Assembly: GCA_947598345.1 (NCBI GenBank)
Contig: CANQFF010000009.1
Location: 1-23,888 of the forward strand
Length of the DNA stretch: 23,888 bases
Reading direction: 5' to 3'
Origin: an uncultured Bacilli bacterium
GTDB taxonomy: Bacteria > Bacillota_I > Bacilli_A > RF39 > UBA660
Part shown: positions 13,386 through 21,653 of the stretch, piece after piece
How the letters are laid out: every line of letters begins with the position of its first letter
Numbering within the stretch: the first letter of the stretch is position 1
Notes under the pieces: model-generated
Told to the model about the DNA's origin: nothing
What the model saw: the letters and a program-made list of their open reading frames with translations, nothing else
Databases searched by the model: none
Position numbers and translations under genes: made by a program

Positions 13386-14486
13386 TTCACTCCCTTTTTT
13401 AAATTATCAAATATAAACAAGTCGATATCACCATCTAAAACTTTATCAACATTAGGATTTTCTGTATTTGTACGATGATCTTTAACCAAAGTATAAGGAC
13501 ACATAGTGTATGTTCTTATCTGTGAACCAAAATTTATATCTGTATTTTCCCCTTTTATATTCTTTAATTCATTAGCTCTTCTTTCTTCTTCTAAATCATA
13601 AAGTTTACTTTTTAAAATCGCCATACAAGTTTCCTTGTTTCTAATCTGACTTCTTTCATTTTGACAAGTAACAACTATCTTACTTGGAAAATGAGTTATT
13701 CTAACTGCAGATGGAGTTGTATTTACACCTTGTCCTCCGTGTCCAGATGCACAAAAGGTATCAATTCTAATATCACTATCTTTTATTTCTATATCTATAT
13801 CAGCTTCGTTATAAAGTGGCGTTACATCGATAGAAACAAAAGATGTATGTCTTCTTTTGTTAGTATCAAAAGGACTTATCCTAATTAACCTATGGACACC
13901 TTTTTCATTTTTTAAATATCCATAACTATTTAGACCGTGTACAATAAAAGAAACACTTTTTATTCCAGCCTCTTCACCATCTTGATAATCTAATATTTCA
14001 ATTTTTTTATTATTTTTTTCACACCATCTAGTATACATTCTATATAACATATTAGCCCAATCACAGGATTCAGTTCCACCTGCTCCTGGATGTATATCTA
14101 TTATACAATCACATCTATCATAAGGCCCTGATAAAAGTAATTCTAACTCTATATTGTTTAATTCTTGTTTTATTTTATTTATATCGTTTTCTATTAATTC
14201 TTGCATTTCTAAATCAGAATTTTCCTTAATTAAATTTATTATATCTATATTTTCTTCTATATTCTTTTTTAAATTTTCTACTTTAACTATTTTACTTTTT
14301 AATAGATTTAATTCATTTAAAACTTCTTCACTATGTTTTTTATCATTCCAAAAATTAATATTATTTACTTCTTTTTCTAACTCTTTTATTCGTTTTTGTT
14401 TTTCTTCTGGGTCAAAGTGACCTCCATAATTCATTTATTCTGCTATTAAAATCATTATATATATTTAAAATCTCACTGAGTTCCAT
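13382..14486 (-). CDS. prfB: Peptide chain release factor 2, programmed +1 frameshift
   Basis: RF2 terminates translation at UGA and UAA. Reading starts at ATG 14486-14484 behind AAGGAGGG and gives MELSEILNIYNDF...ELWRSL, 24 codons, then meets an in-frame TGA at 14414-14412. A +1 shift on CTT TGA C skips T14414 and continues DPEEKQKRIKELE from 14413 to the stop at 13382, for 367 aa in all. SPF (about 204-206) reads the stop codon and GGQ (about 250-252, in GHGGQGVNTT) catalyses peptide release. An ATG in the second frame at 14434 is not the true start. First gene of an operon with yitT, ftsE, ftsX and an FAD dehydrogenase gene. Confidence 0.96.
14411..14426 (-). promoter_or_regulatory. prfB autoregulatory +1 frameshift site
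   Basis: The minus strand reads TGGAGGTCACTTTGAC: an internal Shine-Dalgarno (GGAGG) 3 bases before the slippery CTT TGA C. This is the RF2 recoding signal, in which low RF2 lets the ribosome shift +1 at UGA and make more RF2. Confidence 0.93.
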
Positions 14487-14502
14487 ATTACCCTCCTTTA
14501 AC

Positions 14503-14531
14503 ATTATAACATTATTATAGTTTTTTTTAAA
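14503..14531 (-). promoter_or_regulatory. Extended -10 promoter of prfB
   Basis: TGtTATAAT (TATAAT at 14508-14503) on the minus strand, with TTTAAA at 14531-14526 as a weak -35 17 bases away. A second TATAAT lies a few bases upstream, so the exact start is uncertain. Confidence 0.5.
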
Positions 14532-14562
14532 TAGAAAAAAAAGAAAAAATTTTTCCTTTTTA
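14531..14562 (-). terminator. Weak possible terminator after yebC
   Basis: On the minus strand AAGGAAAAA pairs with TTTTTTCTT (one G-U) and a T-tract follows. It consists almost entirely of A-T pairs with no proper loop, so its strength is doubtful. Confidence 0.3.
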
Positions 14563-14589
14563 ATTTACCTAATTTACTATATAGAAAAA

Positions 14590-15303
14590 TCATAACTCAA
14601 CATTGTGATAAATATTTTGTACATCATCTACTTCGTCTAACATAGTAACTAATCTATTAAATTCTTCTAAACTTTCACCAGTTAGCGTTATTCTATCTTT
14701 AGGTAACATACTTATTTCATCTACAGTAAATTCTATATCACTTTTAATATTTGATATAGCTTCTTTTATTTTAAATAAGTCAGATGGATTACCATATATT
14801 AAGGTATTTTCATCGTTCGTTTCCATATCAACAAAATCTATATCATTTTCTATTAGAGCATTCATGATCTCATCTTCAGATAAACCTTTGAATCCTACTA
14901 TACAAAGATTATCATACATATAAGCAACACTTCCCATAGCGCCCATTTTAACATGACACTTATTTATAACTGCTCTTATGTCACTTACACTTCTATTTAC
15001 ATTATCAGTTAAACATTCAACCATAAGAGTTGAACCACCTGGTCCAAATATTTCATAAGTAAGTGTTTCATAATTCTCACCAGCGCCACTATTTACTTTA
15101 TCTATTGCTCTTTTAATAACATCACTTGGTACTTGTTCCTTTTTAGCTTTTTCTATTAATCTTTTTAAATTAGGATTTCCTTCTGGAGTAACTCCACCAT
15201 TTTTTGCAGCCTGGTAAATTTCTCTAGCATACATACCATATAATTTTCCTTTAGCTGCACCTGTTTTTGCCTTAGCTGCTGCTATATTTGGAAATCTTCC
15301 CAT
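14590..15303 (-). CDS. YebC/PmpR family protein (YeeI-like)
   Basis: A 237-aa protein of the YebC/TACO1 family. The N-terminus MGRFPNIAAAKAKTGAAKGK and YAREIYQAAKNGGVTPEGN, with YEIFGPGGSTLMVE and NVNRSVSDIRAV further on, resembles Bacillus YeeI (sometimes called YebC2) more than Escherichia coli YebC. The family was long annotated as transcriptional regulators; recent work links members to rescue of ribosomes stalled at proline stretches, consistent with translation genes nearby. The ATG follows AGAGGAGA. It lies 15 bases behind rnc and is almost certainly cotranscribed. Confidence 0.92.
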   Translation of the reverse strand: MGRFPNIAAAKAKTGAAKGKLYGMYAREIYQAAKNGGVTPEGNPNLKRLIEKAKKEQVPSDVIKRAIDKVNSGAGENYETLTYEIFGPGGSTLMVECLTDNVNRSVSDIRAVINKCHVKMGAMGSVAYMYDNLCIVGFKGLSEDEIMNALIENDIDFVDMETNDENTLIYGNPSDLFKIKEAISNIKSDIEFTVDEISMLPKDRITLTGESLEEFNRLVTMLDEVDDVQNIYHNVEL

Positions 15304-15318
15304 TATATCTCCTCTTTT

Positions 15319-15990
15319 CTATTTAAAATCTCCGTTTTGGGCTTTAGTTAACGCATCATGAGCTGCTATTTGTTCTGCTTCTTTTTTACTATGAGCGCTG
15401 CCACAACCATAGACTATATTATCTATTTTTACTTCAACAGTAAATGTTTTATCGTGTGCTGGGCCTTGCTCATCTACTATTACATACTCTAAGCTTTTTT
15501 TATCAGTTTGAACTAATTCTTGTAAAACTGACTTATAATCATCAAAAAAATCTATAGTTTTATCTTCAATTAAAGGAATTACATGCTTATAAATAAACTT
15601 TTTTACTTCTTCAAATCCTAAATCTAAATATAAAGCACCTATAAATGATTCAAATATATCTGCTACAATCGCCTTTCTAAATTTCCCACCGCGTTCCTTT
15701 TCTCCGTGACCTAGGTATAAATACTCATTTAGTCCTAATCTAGTAGAATATTCATAATTGGCATTCTCACATACATAATGACTCCTTAATTTAGTCATTT
15801 TACCTTCCTCATATTCAGTATTTTTATATAAATACTCACTTATAATAAGTTCTAAAACCGCATCACCTAAAAATTCTAATCTCTCATAACTTGCTACTTT
15901 ATTTTCATTCGCATAACTAGTGTGTGTTAAAGCTTGCTTGTATAATTTCTCATTTTTATAAGGTATATTTAATTTTTCTAATAATTCCAT
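15319..15990 (-). CDS. rnc: Ribonuclease III
   Basis: Cleaves double-stranded RNA in rRNA and mRNA processing. About 223 aa. N-terminal catalytic domain with the signature YERLEFLGDAVLELII and the second acidic cluster in ADIFESFIGALYLD; C-terminal dsRNA-binding domain from DYKSVLQELVQ to SKKEAEQIAAHDAL. The ATG at 15988-15990 is chosen because AGGTGAG lies 5 bases before it; the upstream in-frame GTG is part of that binding site. First gene of rnc-yebC. The usual neighbours smc and ftsY are absent here. Confidence 0.96.
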   Translation of the reverse strand: MELLEKLNIPYKNEKLYKQALTHTSYANENKVASYERLEFLGDAVLELIISEYLYKNTEYEEGKMTKLRSHYVCENANYEYSTRLGLNEYLYLGHGEKERGGKFRKAIVADIFESFIGALYLDLGFEEVKKFIYKHVIPLIEDKTIDFFDDYKSVLQELVQTDKKSLEYVIVDEQGPAHDKTFTVEVKIDNIVYGCGSAHSKKEAEQIAAHDALTKAQNGDFK

Positions 15991-16006
15991 ACAGCTCACC
16001 TACAAT

Positions 16007-16035
16007 ATTATATCAAAAATTAAAAAAAATATAAA
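16007..16035 (-). promoter_or_regulatory. Extended -10 promoter of rnc-yebC
   Basis: TGaTATAAT (TATAAT at 16012-16007) on the minus strand, with TTTATA at 16035-16030, spacer 17. The leader to the rnc ATG is only about 10-12 bases. Confidence 0.6.
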
Positions 16036-16041
16036 TTACTA

Positions 16042-16070
16042 TTTAACTTTTTTTCATTTTTTAGTATAAT
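16042..16070 (+). promoter_or_regulatory. Promoter of yidD and the lipoprotein gene
   Basis: TTTAAC at 16042-16047 and TATAAT at 16065-16070, spacer 17. It lies back to back with the rnc promoter, with only 6 bases between the two -35 elements. Confidence 0.55.
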
Positions 16071-16085
16071 AATTATGGTGTCTAT

Positions 16086-16292
16086 ATGAAATATATATTA
16101 ATAAAAATTATAAAAATATATCAAATGTTACCACTTAACTGCCATAATAGGTGCAAATTCATACCAACTTGTTCTAATTATGGCATTGAAGCAATTAATA
16201 AATATGGAAGTATAAAAGGAAGTATACTTACAATAAAAAGAATAATAAGGTGCAACCCCCTATCTCATGGTGGATATGACCCTTTGAAATGA
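16086..16292 (+). CDS. yidD: Membrane protein insertion efficiency factor YidD
   Basis: A 68-aa amphipathic protein that assists YidC-dependent membrane insertion at the inner face of the membrane. Family pattern: CKFIPTCSNYGIEAINKYGS (usually CRFxPTCSxYAxEAxxxxG), then KRIIRCNPLSHGGYDP (usually RCHPxxxGGYDPV). GGTG precedes the ATG. It is followed after 9 bases by the lipoprotein gene, so the two are probably cotranscribed. yidC, rnpA and rpmH, its common neighbours, are not here. Confidence 0.95.
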   Translation: MKYILIKIIKIYQMLPLNCHNRCKFIPTCSNYGIEAINKYGSIKGSILTIKRIIRCNPLSHGGYDPLK

Positions 16293-16301
16293 GGAGAGTT
16301 T

Positions 16302-17162
16302 ATGAAAAAAATTAAATATTTATTCTTATTAACTATAATTTTTAGTTTAACAGGGTGTTTTAATAAAAGTAGTATGGAAGATATATCCATTGTTACTTCT
16401 GTATACCCAATAGAATTTGTCGTAAATTCACTTTATGGACAAAGAAGTAATATCACAAGTCTTTATCCAAATGATTCTGATATAACTAATTTTGAAATTA
16501 CTGATGTTCTTCTAGAACAATATGATAACAATGAATTATTCATATTTAATGGATTAACTGATGAAAAAGAATATTTAAAAGTATTAAGAAGCAATAATAA
16601 AGATTTAAAAATAATAGATGCTACTACTGATATGAAAATAGATTATTCTATAGAAGAATTATGGTTAGATCCAAATAATCTTTTAACAATTGCAAATAAC
16701 ATTAGAAAAGGTTTTAGTGAATATATAGATAGTACATATTTAACAAATGAAATAAATGAAAATTATGAGAATTTAAAAGTAGAATTAACTAACTTAGATG
16801 GAAGCTTTTATTCAACTGTAAAAAATTCTAATAATAATACCATAATAGTTAGTGATAATGCATTTTCATATTTAAAAAAATATGATATAACAGTTATTTC
16901 TCTAGATCCAGATACATTAACTGCTAAAGATAAAAATGAAGCAATTAAATTATTAAAAAATAATACTTGTAAATATATATTTATAAAATATGGCGAAGAA
17001 GTAAGTGATGAATTAAAAGACATTATTGATGAATCTGGAGCTGAAACATTAGAGCTTTTTACAATGACAGATTTACACGATATAAATTTAGAAAATAGTA
17101 ATTATATTAAATTAATGAATCAAAATCTAGATAAATTAAAATTAGAATTATATAAAAAATAA
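16302..17162 (+). CDS. ZnuA/AdcA-like lipoprotein lacking metal ligands
   Basis: A 286-aa exported lipoprotein. The signal peptide ends in the lipobox LTGC with Cys19 as the lipidated residue. The body follows the fold pattern of cluster A-I metal-binding proteins (ZnuA/AdcA): IVTSVYPIEFVVNSLYG at the start, NELFIFNGLTDE (usually ADLxxxNGLGLE), LWLDPNNLLTIANNI (usually HxWLDPxNA), AFSYLKKYDITVISLDP. The three ligand histidines expected in PHDYEP, DPHIWLDP and HDAFGYL are replaced (DITNFEI, EELWLDP, SDNAFSYL); the only histidine left is in DLHD near the end. No ABC ATPase or permease is adjacent. GAGGAG precedes the ATG. Binding specificity unknown. Confidence 0.75.
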   Translation: MKKIKYLFLLTIIFSLTGCFNKSSMEDISIVTSVYPIEFVVNSLYGQRSNITSLYPNDSDITNFEITDVLLEQYDNNELFIFNGLTDEKEYLKVLRSNNKDLKIIDATTDMKIDYSIEELWLDPNNLLTIANNIRKGFSEYIDSTYLTNEINENYENLKVELTNLDGSFYSTVKNSNNNTIIVSDNAFSYLKKYDITVISLDPDTLTAKDKNEAIKLLKNNTCKYIFIKYGEEVSDELKDIIDESGAETLELFTMTDLHDINLENSNYIKLMNQNLDKLKLELYKK

Positions 17163-17187
17163 ATCAGTTTCCTGATTTATTTTTTTA
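17154..17187. terminator. Strong bidirectional terminator
   Basis: A 14-bp stem (AAAAAATAAATCAG, loop TTTC, CTGATTTATTTTTT) lies between convergent genes, with T-tracts on both strands. The stop codons of the lipoprotein and 62-aa protein genes lie within or beside the stem. Confidence 0.85.
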
Positions 17188-17373
17188 TCTATTTTTTATA
17201 TTTAATGCATCATTTTTTATTAATAGGAATCCAAAGAATAATATAAATGGTAACATAAATATACCTAATGATTGAATAATCCTATTATCAACTCTAAGCA
17301 AAATCTCACATATAGCAATTAAAATTAACATTGTTATACCGCAATTTTTTTGCTTACTAATAAACTTTTTCAT
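17185..17373 (-). CDS. Small two-pass membrane protein, 62 aa
   Basis: Not recognised. A basic N-terminus (MKKFISKQKN) is followed by two hydrophobic segments (about residues 12-26 and 35-52) separated by the polar turn LRVDNRIIQS, and a basic tail. That it is a gene is supported by a strong GGAGG 5 bases before the ATG, its own promoter upstream and a terminator at the stop. The leader is short and consists of a hairpin (TCTTCT, loop AAAA, AGAAGA at 17398-17383) abutting the ribosome binding site. Function unknown. Confidence 0.75.
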   Translation of the reverse strand: MKKFISKQKNCGITMLILIAICEILLRVDNRIIQSLGIFMLPFILFFGFLLIKNDALNIKNR

Positions 17374-17406
17374 AATTCCTCCTCTTCTTTTTAGAAGACG
17401 GGTAAT

Positions 17407-17435
17407 ATTATAACATATTTTATTTAATTTGTAAA
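17407..17435 (-). promoter_or_regulatory. Sigma-A promoter of the 62-aa membrane protein gene
   Basis: TTTACA at 17435-17430 and TGtTATAAT (TATAAT at 17412-17407) on the minus strand, spacer 17. It lies just behind the topA stop, so this small gene can be expressed independently of topA. Confidence 0.8.
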
Positions 17436-17446
17436 ATTAAGTTAAA

Positions 17447-19474
17447 TTATTTTACATAATCACAACTACTACACTTAATTTTATCCTTTTTTTCAGTTAA
17501 TAAACTACCACAATTTGGACATTTGTCACCAGTTGGTTTGTCCCAATAAGCTTCCTTACATTTTGGATAGTTATTACATCCATAAAAAATTTTACCTTTT
17601 TTACTTCTTTTCTCTATTATTTTGCCATCACATTTTGGACAATCACAAACTTCAATATTTTTTCTTTCCTCTTGCTTAATATATTTGCATTTTGGATAAT
17701 TACTACAAGCAGTGAATTCCCCATATTTTCCTTTTCTAATTACAAGTGGATTTCCACATTCAGGACAGTCTTCACCAGTCTTCTCTGCTTCCTTTTTTGG
17801 CATTGCATCAAATGCCTTTTGAACACTAGGTTCAAACTCGGTGTAAAAATCCTTTAAAACTTTTATATAATCTTGATTGCCATCAGCAATTTTATCAAGA
17901 TCATTTTCCATATTTGCAGTATATTCGACATTTATTAGATGACTAAAAAATTCTTGAAGTTTATCTGTTATTTCAAATCCAACATCGGTAGGTACAAATT
18001 TTTTCTCTATTATATTTGCGTATCCTCTTTTTTTAATTATATCCATCGTAGTTGCATAAGTACTTGGTCTTCCAATACCCAACTCTTCCATCTCTTTTAT
18101 AAGTTTAGATTCTGTATATCGAGCTGGAGGACTAGTAAAATGTTGTTCTTTTACTATATCATTAGACACTAATACCTTTGATTTATAAGAATCAAGTGGT
18201 GGTAATAAAGTATCTTTTGTCTCTTCATAATCACTATACACTTTTAAATATCCATCAAAATCTATTACCTGACCAGTTGCCTTGAATTGATAATTATTAT
18301 TATCTAATATAACAGTTGTATTTATAGTAGTAGCATTCTTCATTAAAGAAGCTAGTGCTCTATAATAAATTATTCTATATAATTTATATTCATCATTTGT
18401 CAAAAATTTCTTCACAGATTCTGGCGTTCTATTAATACTAGTTGGTCTTATACCTTCATGGGCATCTTGAACATTTTCTGTTTTTTTAGATATCTTAACA
18501 CTACCTATATATTCTTTTCCATACTTAGCTTCTATAAAATCATATGTAGCTGATATAAACTCATTTGATAATCTTATAGAATCAGTACGCATATAAGTAA
18601 TTAAACCAACAGTTTCATTTTCAAGTTCTATTCCTTCATATAGTTTTTGAGCTATCTGCATAGTTTTTCTAGCATTAAAACCTAATTTATTTGAAGCATC
18701 TTGTTCAAGAGTACTAGTTGTAAAAGGAGGTTTTGACTGCTTTTGTTTTGTCTTTTTATCTACACGTTCTATTTTAAATGCATTGGTTAATTTACCTAAT
18801 ATATCGTTAGCTTCTATTTCATTTTTTATTTTTATATCTTTATGATTATAGTTAAAAAGTTCAGCACTAAATTCTGGAAAATTTGCTTCAATTGTCCAAT
18901 ACTCCTCTGGTTCAAAGGACTGTATTTGTCTTTCCCTATCGACAATAAGTTTTAAAGCTACACTTTGTACCCTTCCCGCACTCGATCCATCTGTTTTAGA
19001 TTGTATCAATTTACTAAGTCTAAATCCTATTATTCTATCTAAAATTCGTCTAGTTTCTTGACTATTTACTAAATTTGTATCAATTTTCCTACAATGATTA
19101 AACGCATCTACAACTGCATTTTTTGTAATTTCATTAAAAACTACTCTATCATAATCTTTATCATTTAAATCTAACACATTCTTTAAGTGCCAAGATATTG
19201 CTTCTCCTTCACGGTCTGGGTCTGTAGCCAAATATACATGTCCCACTTTCTTTGCTTCCTTTTTTAATTCATCTATTACTGATTTTTTACCTTTCATAGT
19301 TATATAATCAGGTTTAAAATCATTTTCTACATCTACTCCAAGTCCATATTTACCTTTTGTAGACAAATCTCTAACATGACCTTTACTTGATAATACTTTA
19401 TATTCACTACCTAAATATTTCTCTATTGGTTTTGTTTTACTTGGGGACTCCACTATAACTAAGTTTTTAGACAT
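17447..19474 (-). CDS. topA: DNA topoisomerase I (type IA)
   Basis: Relaxes negative supercoils. It is 675 aa. The TOPRIM domain has VIVESPSKTKPIEKYLG with Glu9, and ATDPDREGEAISWHL with Asp85, Asp87 and Glu89 coordinating Mg. The active-site Tyr sits in GLITYMRTDSIRLS (about residue 295). The C-terminus carries three four-cysteine zinc ribbons, starting CPECGNPLVI, CDCPKCDGKI and CPNCGSLL. A GGAGA site precedes the ATG. It is monocistronic with a near-consensus promoter; dprA, a frequent upstream neighbour, is absent. Confidence 0.97.
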   Translation of the reverse strand: MSKNLVIVESPSKTKPIEKYLGSEYKVLSSKGHVRDLSTKGKYGLGVDVENDFKPDYITMKGKKSVIDELKKEAKKVGHVYLATDPDREGEAISWHLKNVLDLNDKDYDRVVFNEITKNAVVDAFNHCRKIDTNLVNSQETRRILDRIIGFRLSKLIQSKTDGSSAGRVQSVALKLIVDRERQIQSFEPEEYWTIEANFPEFSAELFNYNHKDIKIKNEIEANDILGKLTNAFKIERVDKKTKQKQSKPPFTTSTLEQDASNKLGFNARKTMQIAQKLYEGIELENETVGLITYMRTDSIRLSNEFISATYDFIEAKYGKEYIGSVKISKKTENVQDAHEGIRPTSINRTPESVKKFLTNDEYKLYRIIYYRALASLMKNATTINTTVILDNNNYQFKATGQVIDFDGYLKVYSDYEETKDTLLPPLDSYKSKVLVSNDIVKEQHFTSPPARYTESKLIKEMEELGIGRPSTYATTMDIIKKRGYANIIEKKFVPTDVGFEITDKLQEFFSHLINVEYTANMENDLDKIADGNQDYIKVLKDFYTEFEPSVQKAFDAMPKKEAEKTGEDCPECGNPLVIRKGKYGEFTACSNYPKCKYIKQEERKNIEVCDCPKCDGKIIEKRSKKGKIFYGCNNYPKCKEAYWDKPTGDKCPNCGSLLTEKKDKIKCSSCDYVK

Positions 19475-19497
19475 AATCCATCTCCTTTTTCTATCTA

Positions 19498-19526
19498 CTT
19501 ATACACCAAAAATATTTTTTTGTCAA
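19498..19526 (-). promoter_or_regulatory. Sigma-A promoter of topA
   Basis: TTGACA at 19526-19521 and TATAAG at 19503-19498 on the minus strand, spacer 17. Confidence 0.8.
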
Positions 19527-19553
19527 CTAAAATATAATGAACTGAAATAAAAA

Positions 19554-19572
19554 TGAGTAAATTAATTACTCA
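19554..19572 (-). terminator. Terminator after the activase gene
   Basis: Minus-strand stem TGAGTAA, loop TTAAT, TTACTCA, followed by TTTTTATTT. It separates the activase operon from topA. Confidence 0.7.
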
Positions 19573-19593
19573 CTAAAAATTAATATATTTTAA

Positions 19594-20535
19594 TTATTTA
19601 ATTTGCATGCCTTTTTCACATCTATTACCAAAAGAATCTATTAATTTATCATCCTTTAATATTCTTACTATTTCACAATTATTCGAACATCCTTTACATT
19701 CATATCCTATTGTTTCAAATTTTATATCATTCATATTTAAATTAAATTCCCTATCAGTACCTTCCTTTGATGATAATATTGCAGCCCCAATAGCTCCCAT
19801 CAAATGACTATTTTTATCAACAATAATTTTTGTATTCAAAATATCATTAAAATATTTTACAACACCTACATTTTTACTTACACCACCTTGAAATACGATA
19901 GGCTCTTTTATTTTTTTACCTTTACCAACATTATTAAGATAATTTAAAACTACACTTTTACATAATCCCGCTACTATATCTTCCTTCTTATATCCCAATT
20001 GAGCTTTATGAATTAAATCTGATTCTGCAAAGACAGTACATCGAGCAGCGATTTTAACCGGATTTTTACTTTTAAGAGCTAATGAACCAAATTCATCAAT
20101 ATCTACACCAATTCTTTTAGATTGGCTAGATAAAAATGCACCTGTACCTGCCGCACATAATGTATTCATCGAATAATCAGTAATAACACCATTATTTAAT
20201 ATTATAATTTTTGAATCCTGACCACCTATTTCTAATATTGTTTTACAATCAGGATAAAAGTTAAGAGTTCCATATGCATGACACATTATTTCATTTTTTA
20301 TTACATTAGCTCCTAACATAAGTCCTATTAATTTTCTTGCACTTCCAGTAGTCCCAATACCAGATAATTTATATCCTTTTGGTATATTTAATGAATTAAC
20401 TAATTTCTTTGCAGCATCTATGGGATTTGCCTCAGTCCATATATAGTTAGATGAAATAATATTAAAATTTTCATCAATTATTACACCCTTAGTAGATATA
20501 GAGCCAATATCTACACCCAAATAACACTTATTCAT
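19594..20535 (-). CDS. BadF/BadG/BcrA/BcrD-type ATPase (acyl-CoA dehydratase activase)
   Basis: Member of the ASKHA-fold ATPase family (COG1924, HgdC-like) that uses ATP and a [4Fe-4S] cluster bridging a dimer to push electrons into a partner iron-sulfur enzyme. It has the phosphate loop GVDIGSISTKGVI at the start, IGTTGSARKL, ILEIGGQDSKII, and the two cluster cysteines in NTLCAAGTGAFL and AARCTVFAESD. Beyond the usual 260 residues is a 40-residue cysteine-rich tail (ECKGCSNNCE and GNRCEKG) that could hold another metal centre. It overlaps the upstream DUF2229 gene by 8 bases. No HgdA/HgdB-type dehydratase lies in the window, so the target is unknown. Confidence 0.88.
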   Translation of the reverse strand: MNKCYLGVDIGSISTKGVIIDENFNIISSNYIWTEANPIDAAKKLVNSLNIPKGYKLSGIGTTGSARKLIGLMLGANVIKNEIMCHAYGTLNFYPDCKTILEIGGQDSKIIILNNGVITDYSMNTLCAAGTGAFLSSQSKRIGVDIDEFGSLALKSKNPVKIAARCTVFAESDLIHKAQLGYKKEDIVAGLCKSVVLNYLNNVGKGKKIKEPIVFQGGVSKNVGVVKYFNDILNTKIIVDKNSHLMGAIGAAILSSKEGTDREFNLNMNDIKFETIGYECKGCSNNCEIVRILKDDKLIDSFGNRCEKGMQIK

Positions 20536-21592
20536 TTTTTTTCCTCATTTCAATCATATCATAAAAAGCCTCTATTCTAGTTTCAAACCCAACCTTGGAT
20601 GTATTAGTATCAGTACTAATAAAAAGAACAGGCATATTACTTTCTTCACACATCTTACTAATTATTCCCATATTACCTATCTCTGGCGTGCAGAAACTAG
20701 ACTTTATATGTATTATTCCATCATAATTATTATCAATTAAATATTTTGTATAATAAATATTATCCATAGCATCTGCTCCCATTTTATATTTAACATTTTT
20801 TAGTCTTTTTAAATATCTTTTACTTTTTTTACCTTTTTCGAATAATAAATATGTAACATTAGTAAACCTTTTTATTTGAACTTTATATTTTTTTAAAATA
20901 TCTTCTAAATTATTATTAGCATACGGTTCCATTAATGTATATAACTCTCCAATTATACCTATTTTTATATTATTATTTGGTTTATTTAATTTTACTTCTA
21001 AAATTTTGTTCTTATAATTTTTATAAATTTTTTTAAGAGTACGATAGTTTTTAACATTACTAAACTTATTCAACATTTCATTAAAAATTCTTTTAAATTC
21101 GCCATCTATTACTTCATAGCCACCATTCAATCTTATGTAATCCTCAATATCATCCATATATTCAATCATTTTTTTTGTTATATAAAAATAGTATAATGAT
21201 TTAAAAATTTTTAATTTAGGATTTATTTCTTTTAAAATCTTATATATTTTTTTAATATCAGTATGCCCTTTACTTACTAAATTATAATATTTAAAATTAT
21301 ATCCTAAATCATTTAAGATTTTTTGTTGTAGTTCAAAATAATAACCATACCTACAACCTCCACCCATCTGTATTAAAATATTCGCACCCATATCTAAACA
21401 CTCTATATATGTACCAAGTGTATATTTAAACGGTGTGCATAAAAAATCCGGACTATTTTTACTGCCTAATTCTATCGTTTTACTAGTTATTGGTGGCGGT
21501 TTTAAAATTTTACAATTACATATTTTAGAAAATAAATAACTACTAGGAATATAATAATTACCCATTAATGGAAATGCAATTACCTTTTCCAT
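20528..21592 (-). CDS. DUF2229/COG3580-like activase-related protein
   Basis: A 354-aa protein resembling the 'acyl-CoA dehydratase activase-related' family (COG3580, DUF2229), which usually travels with a COG1924 activase. The N-terminus is VIAFPLMGNYYIPSSYLFSK; potential cluster cysteines occur in DFLCTPFKYTLG, GGGCRYGYY, SSFCTPEIGN and KMCEESNMP, and PNNNIKIGIIGELYTLMEPY opens the second half. GGTGATGG precedes the ATG. The middle is heavily Lys/Ile/Asn-biased. It may be the electron-accepting partner of the next gene, or relate to the double-cubane cluster proteins; both are inference. Confidence 0.75.
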   Translation of the reverse strand: MEKVIAFPLMGNYYIPSSYLFSKICNCKILKPPPITSKTIELGSKNSPDFLCTPFKYTLGTYIECLDMGANILIQMGGGCRYGYYFELQQKILNDLGYNFKYYNLVSKGHTDIKKIYKILKEINPKLKIFKSLYYFYITKKMIEYMDDIEDYIRLNGGYEVIDGEFKRIFNEMLNKFSNVKNYRTLKKIYKNYKNKILEVKLNKPNNNIKIGIIGELYTLMEPYANNNLEDILKKYKVQIKRFTNVTYLLFEKGKKSKRYLKRLKNVKYKMGADAMDNIYYTKYLIDNNYDGIIHIKSSFCTPEIGNMGIISKMCEESNMPVLFISTDTNTSKVGFETRIEAFYDMIEMRKKNE

Positions 21593-21614
21593 GCCATCAC
21601 CAATTAATTATATG

Positions 21615-21642
21615 TATAAAAAAAATAAGTATTAACTTATTT
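21615..21642 (-). terminator. Terminator after spoVAE
   Basis: Minus-strand stem AAATAAGT, loop TAAT, ACTTATTT, running into eight Ts. It lies 12 bases after the spoVAE stop and separates spoVA from the activase pair. Confidence 0.75.
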
Positions 21643-21653
21643 ACTTATTTTTA

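Noticed and set aside
14412..14434. prfB starting at the internal ATG at 14434, or a broken prfB gene with a frameshift error
   Set aside because: The upstream 24 codons are RF2-like and the CTT TGA C site with GGAGG just upstream is the known programmed frameshift, so the gene is intact.
21593..21614. Promoter for the activase pair (TATAAT upstream of 21592)
   Set aside because: A TATAAT is present but there is no convincing -35 and no extended -10, and it overlaps the spoVAE terminator T-tract; neither sigma-A nor sigma-G could be argued well.
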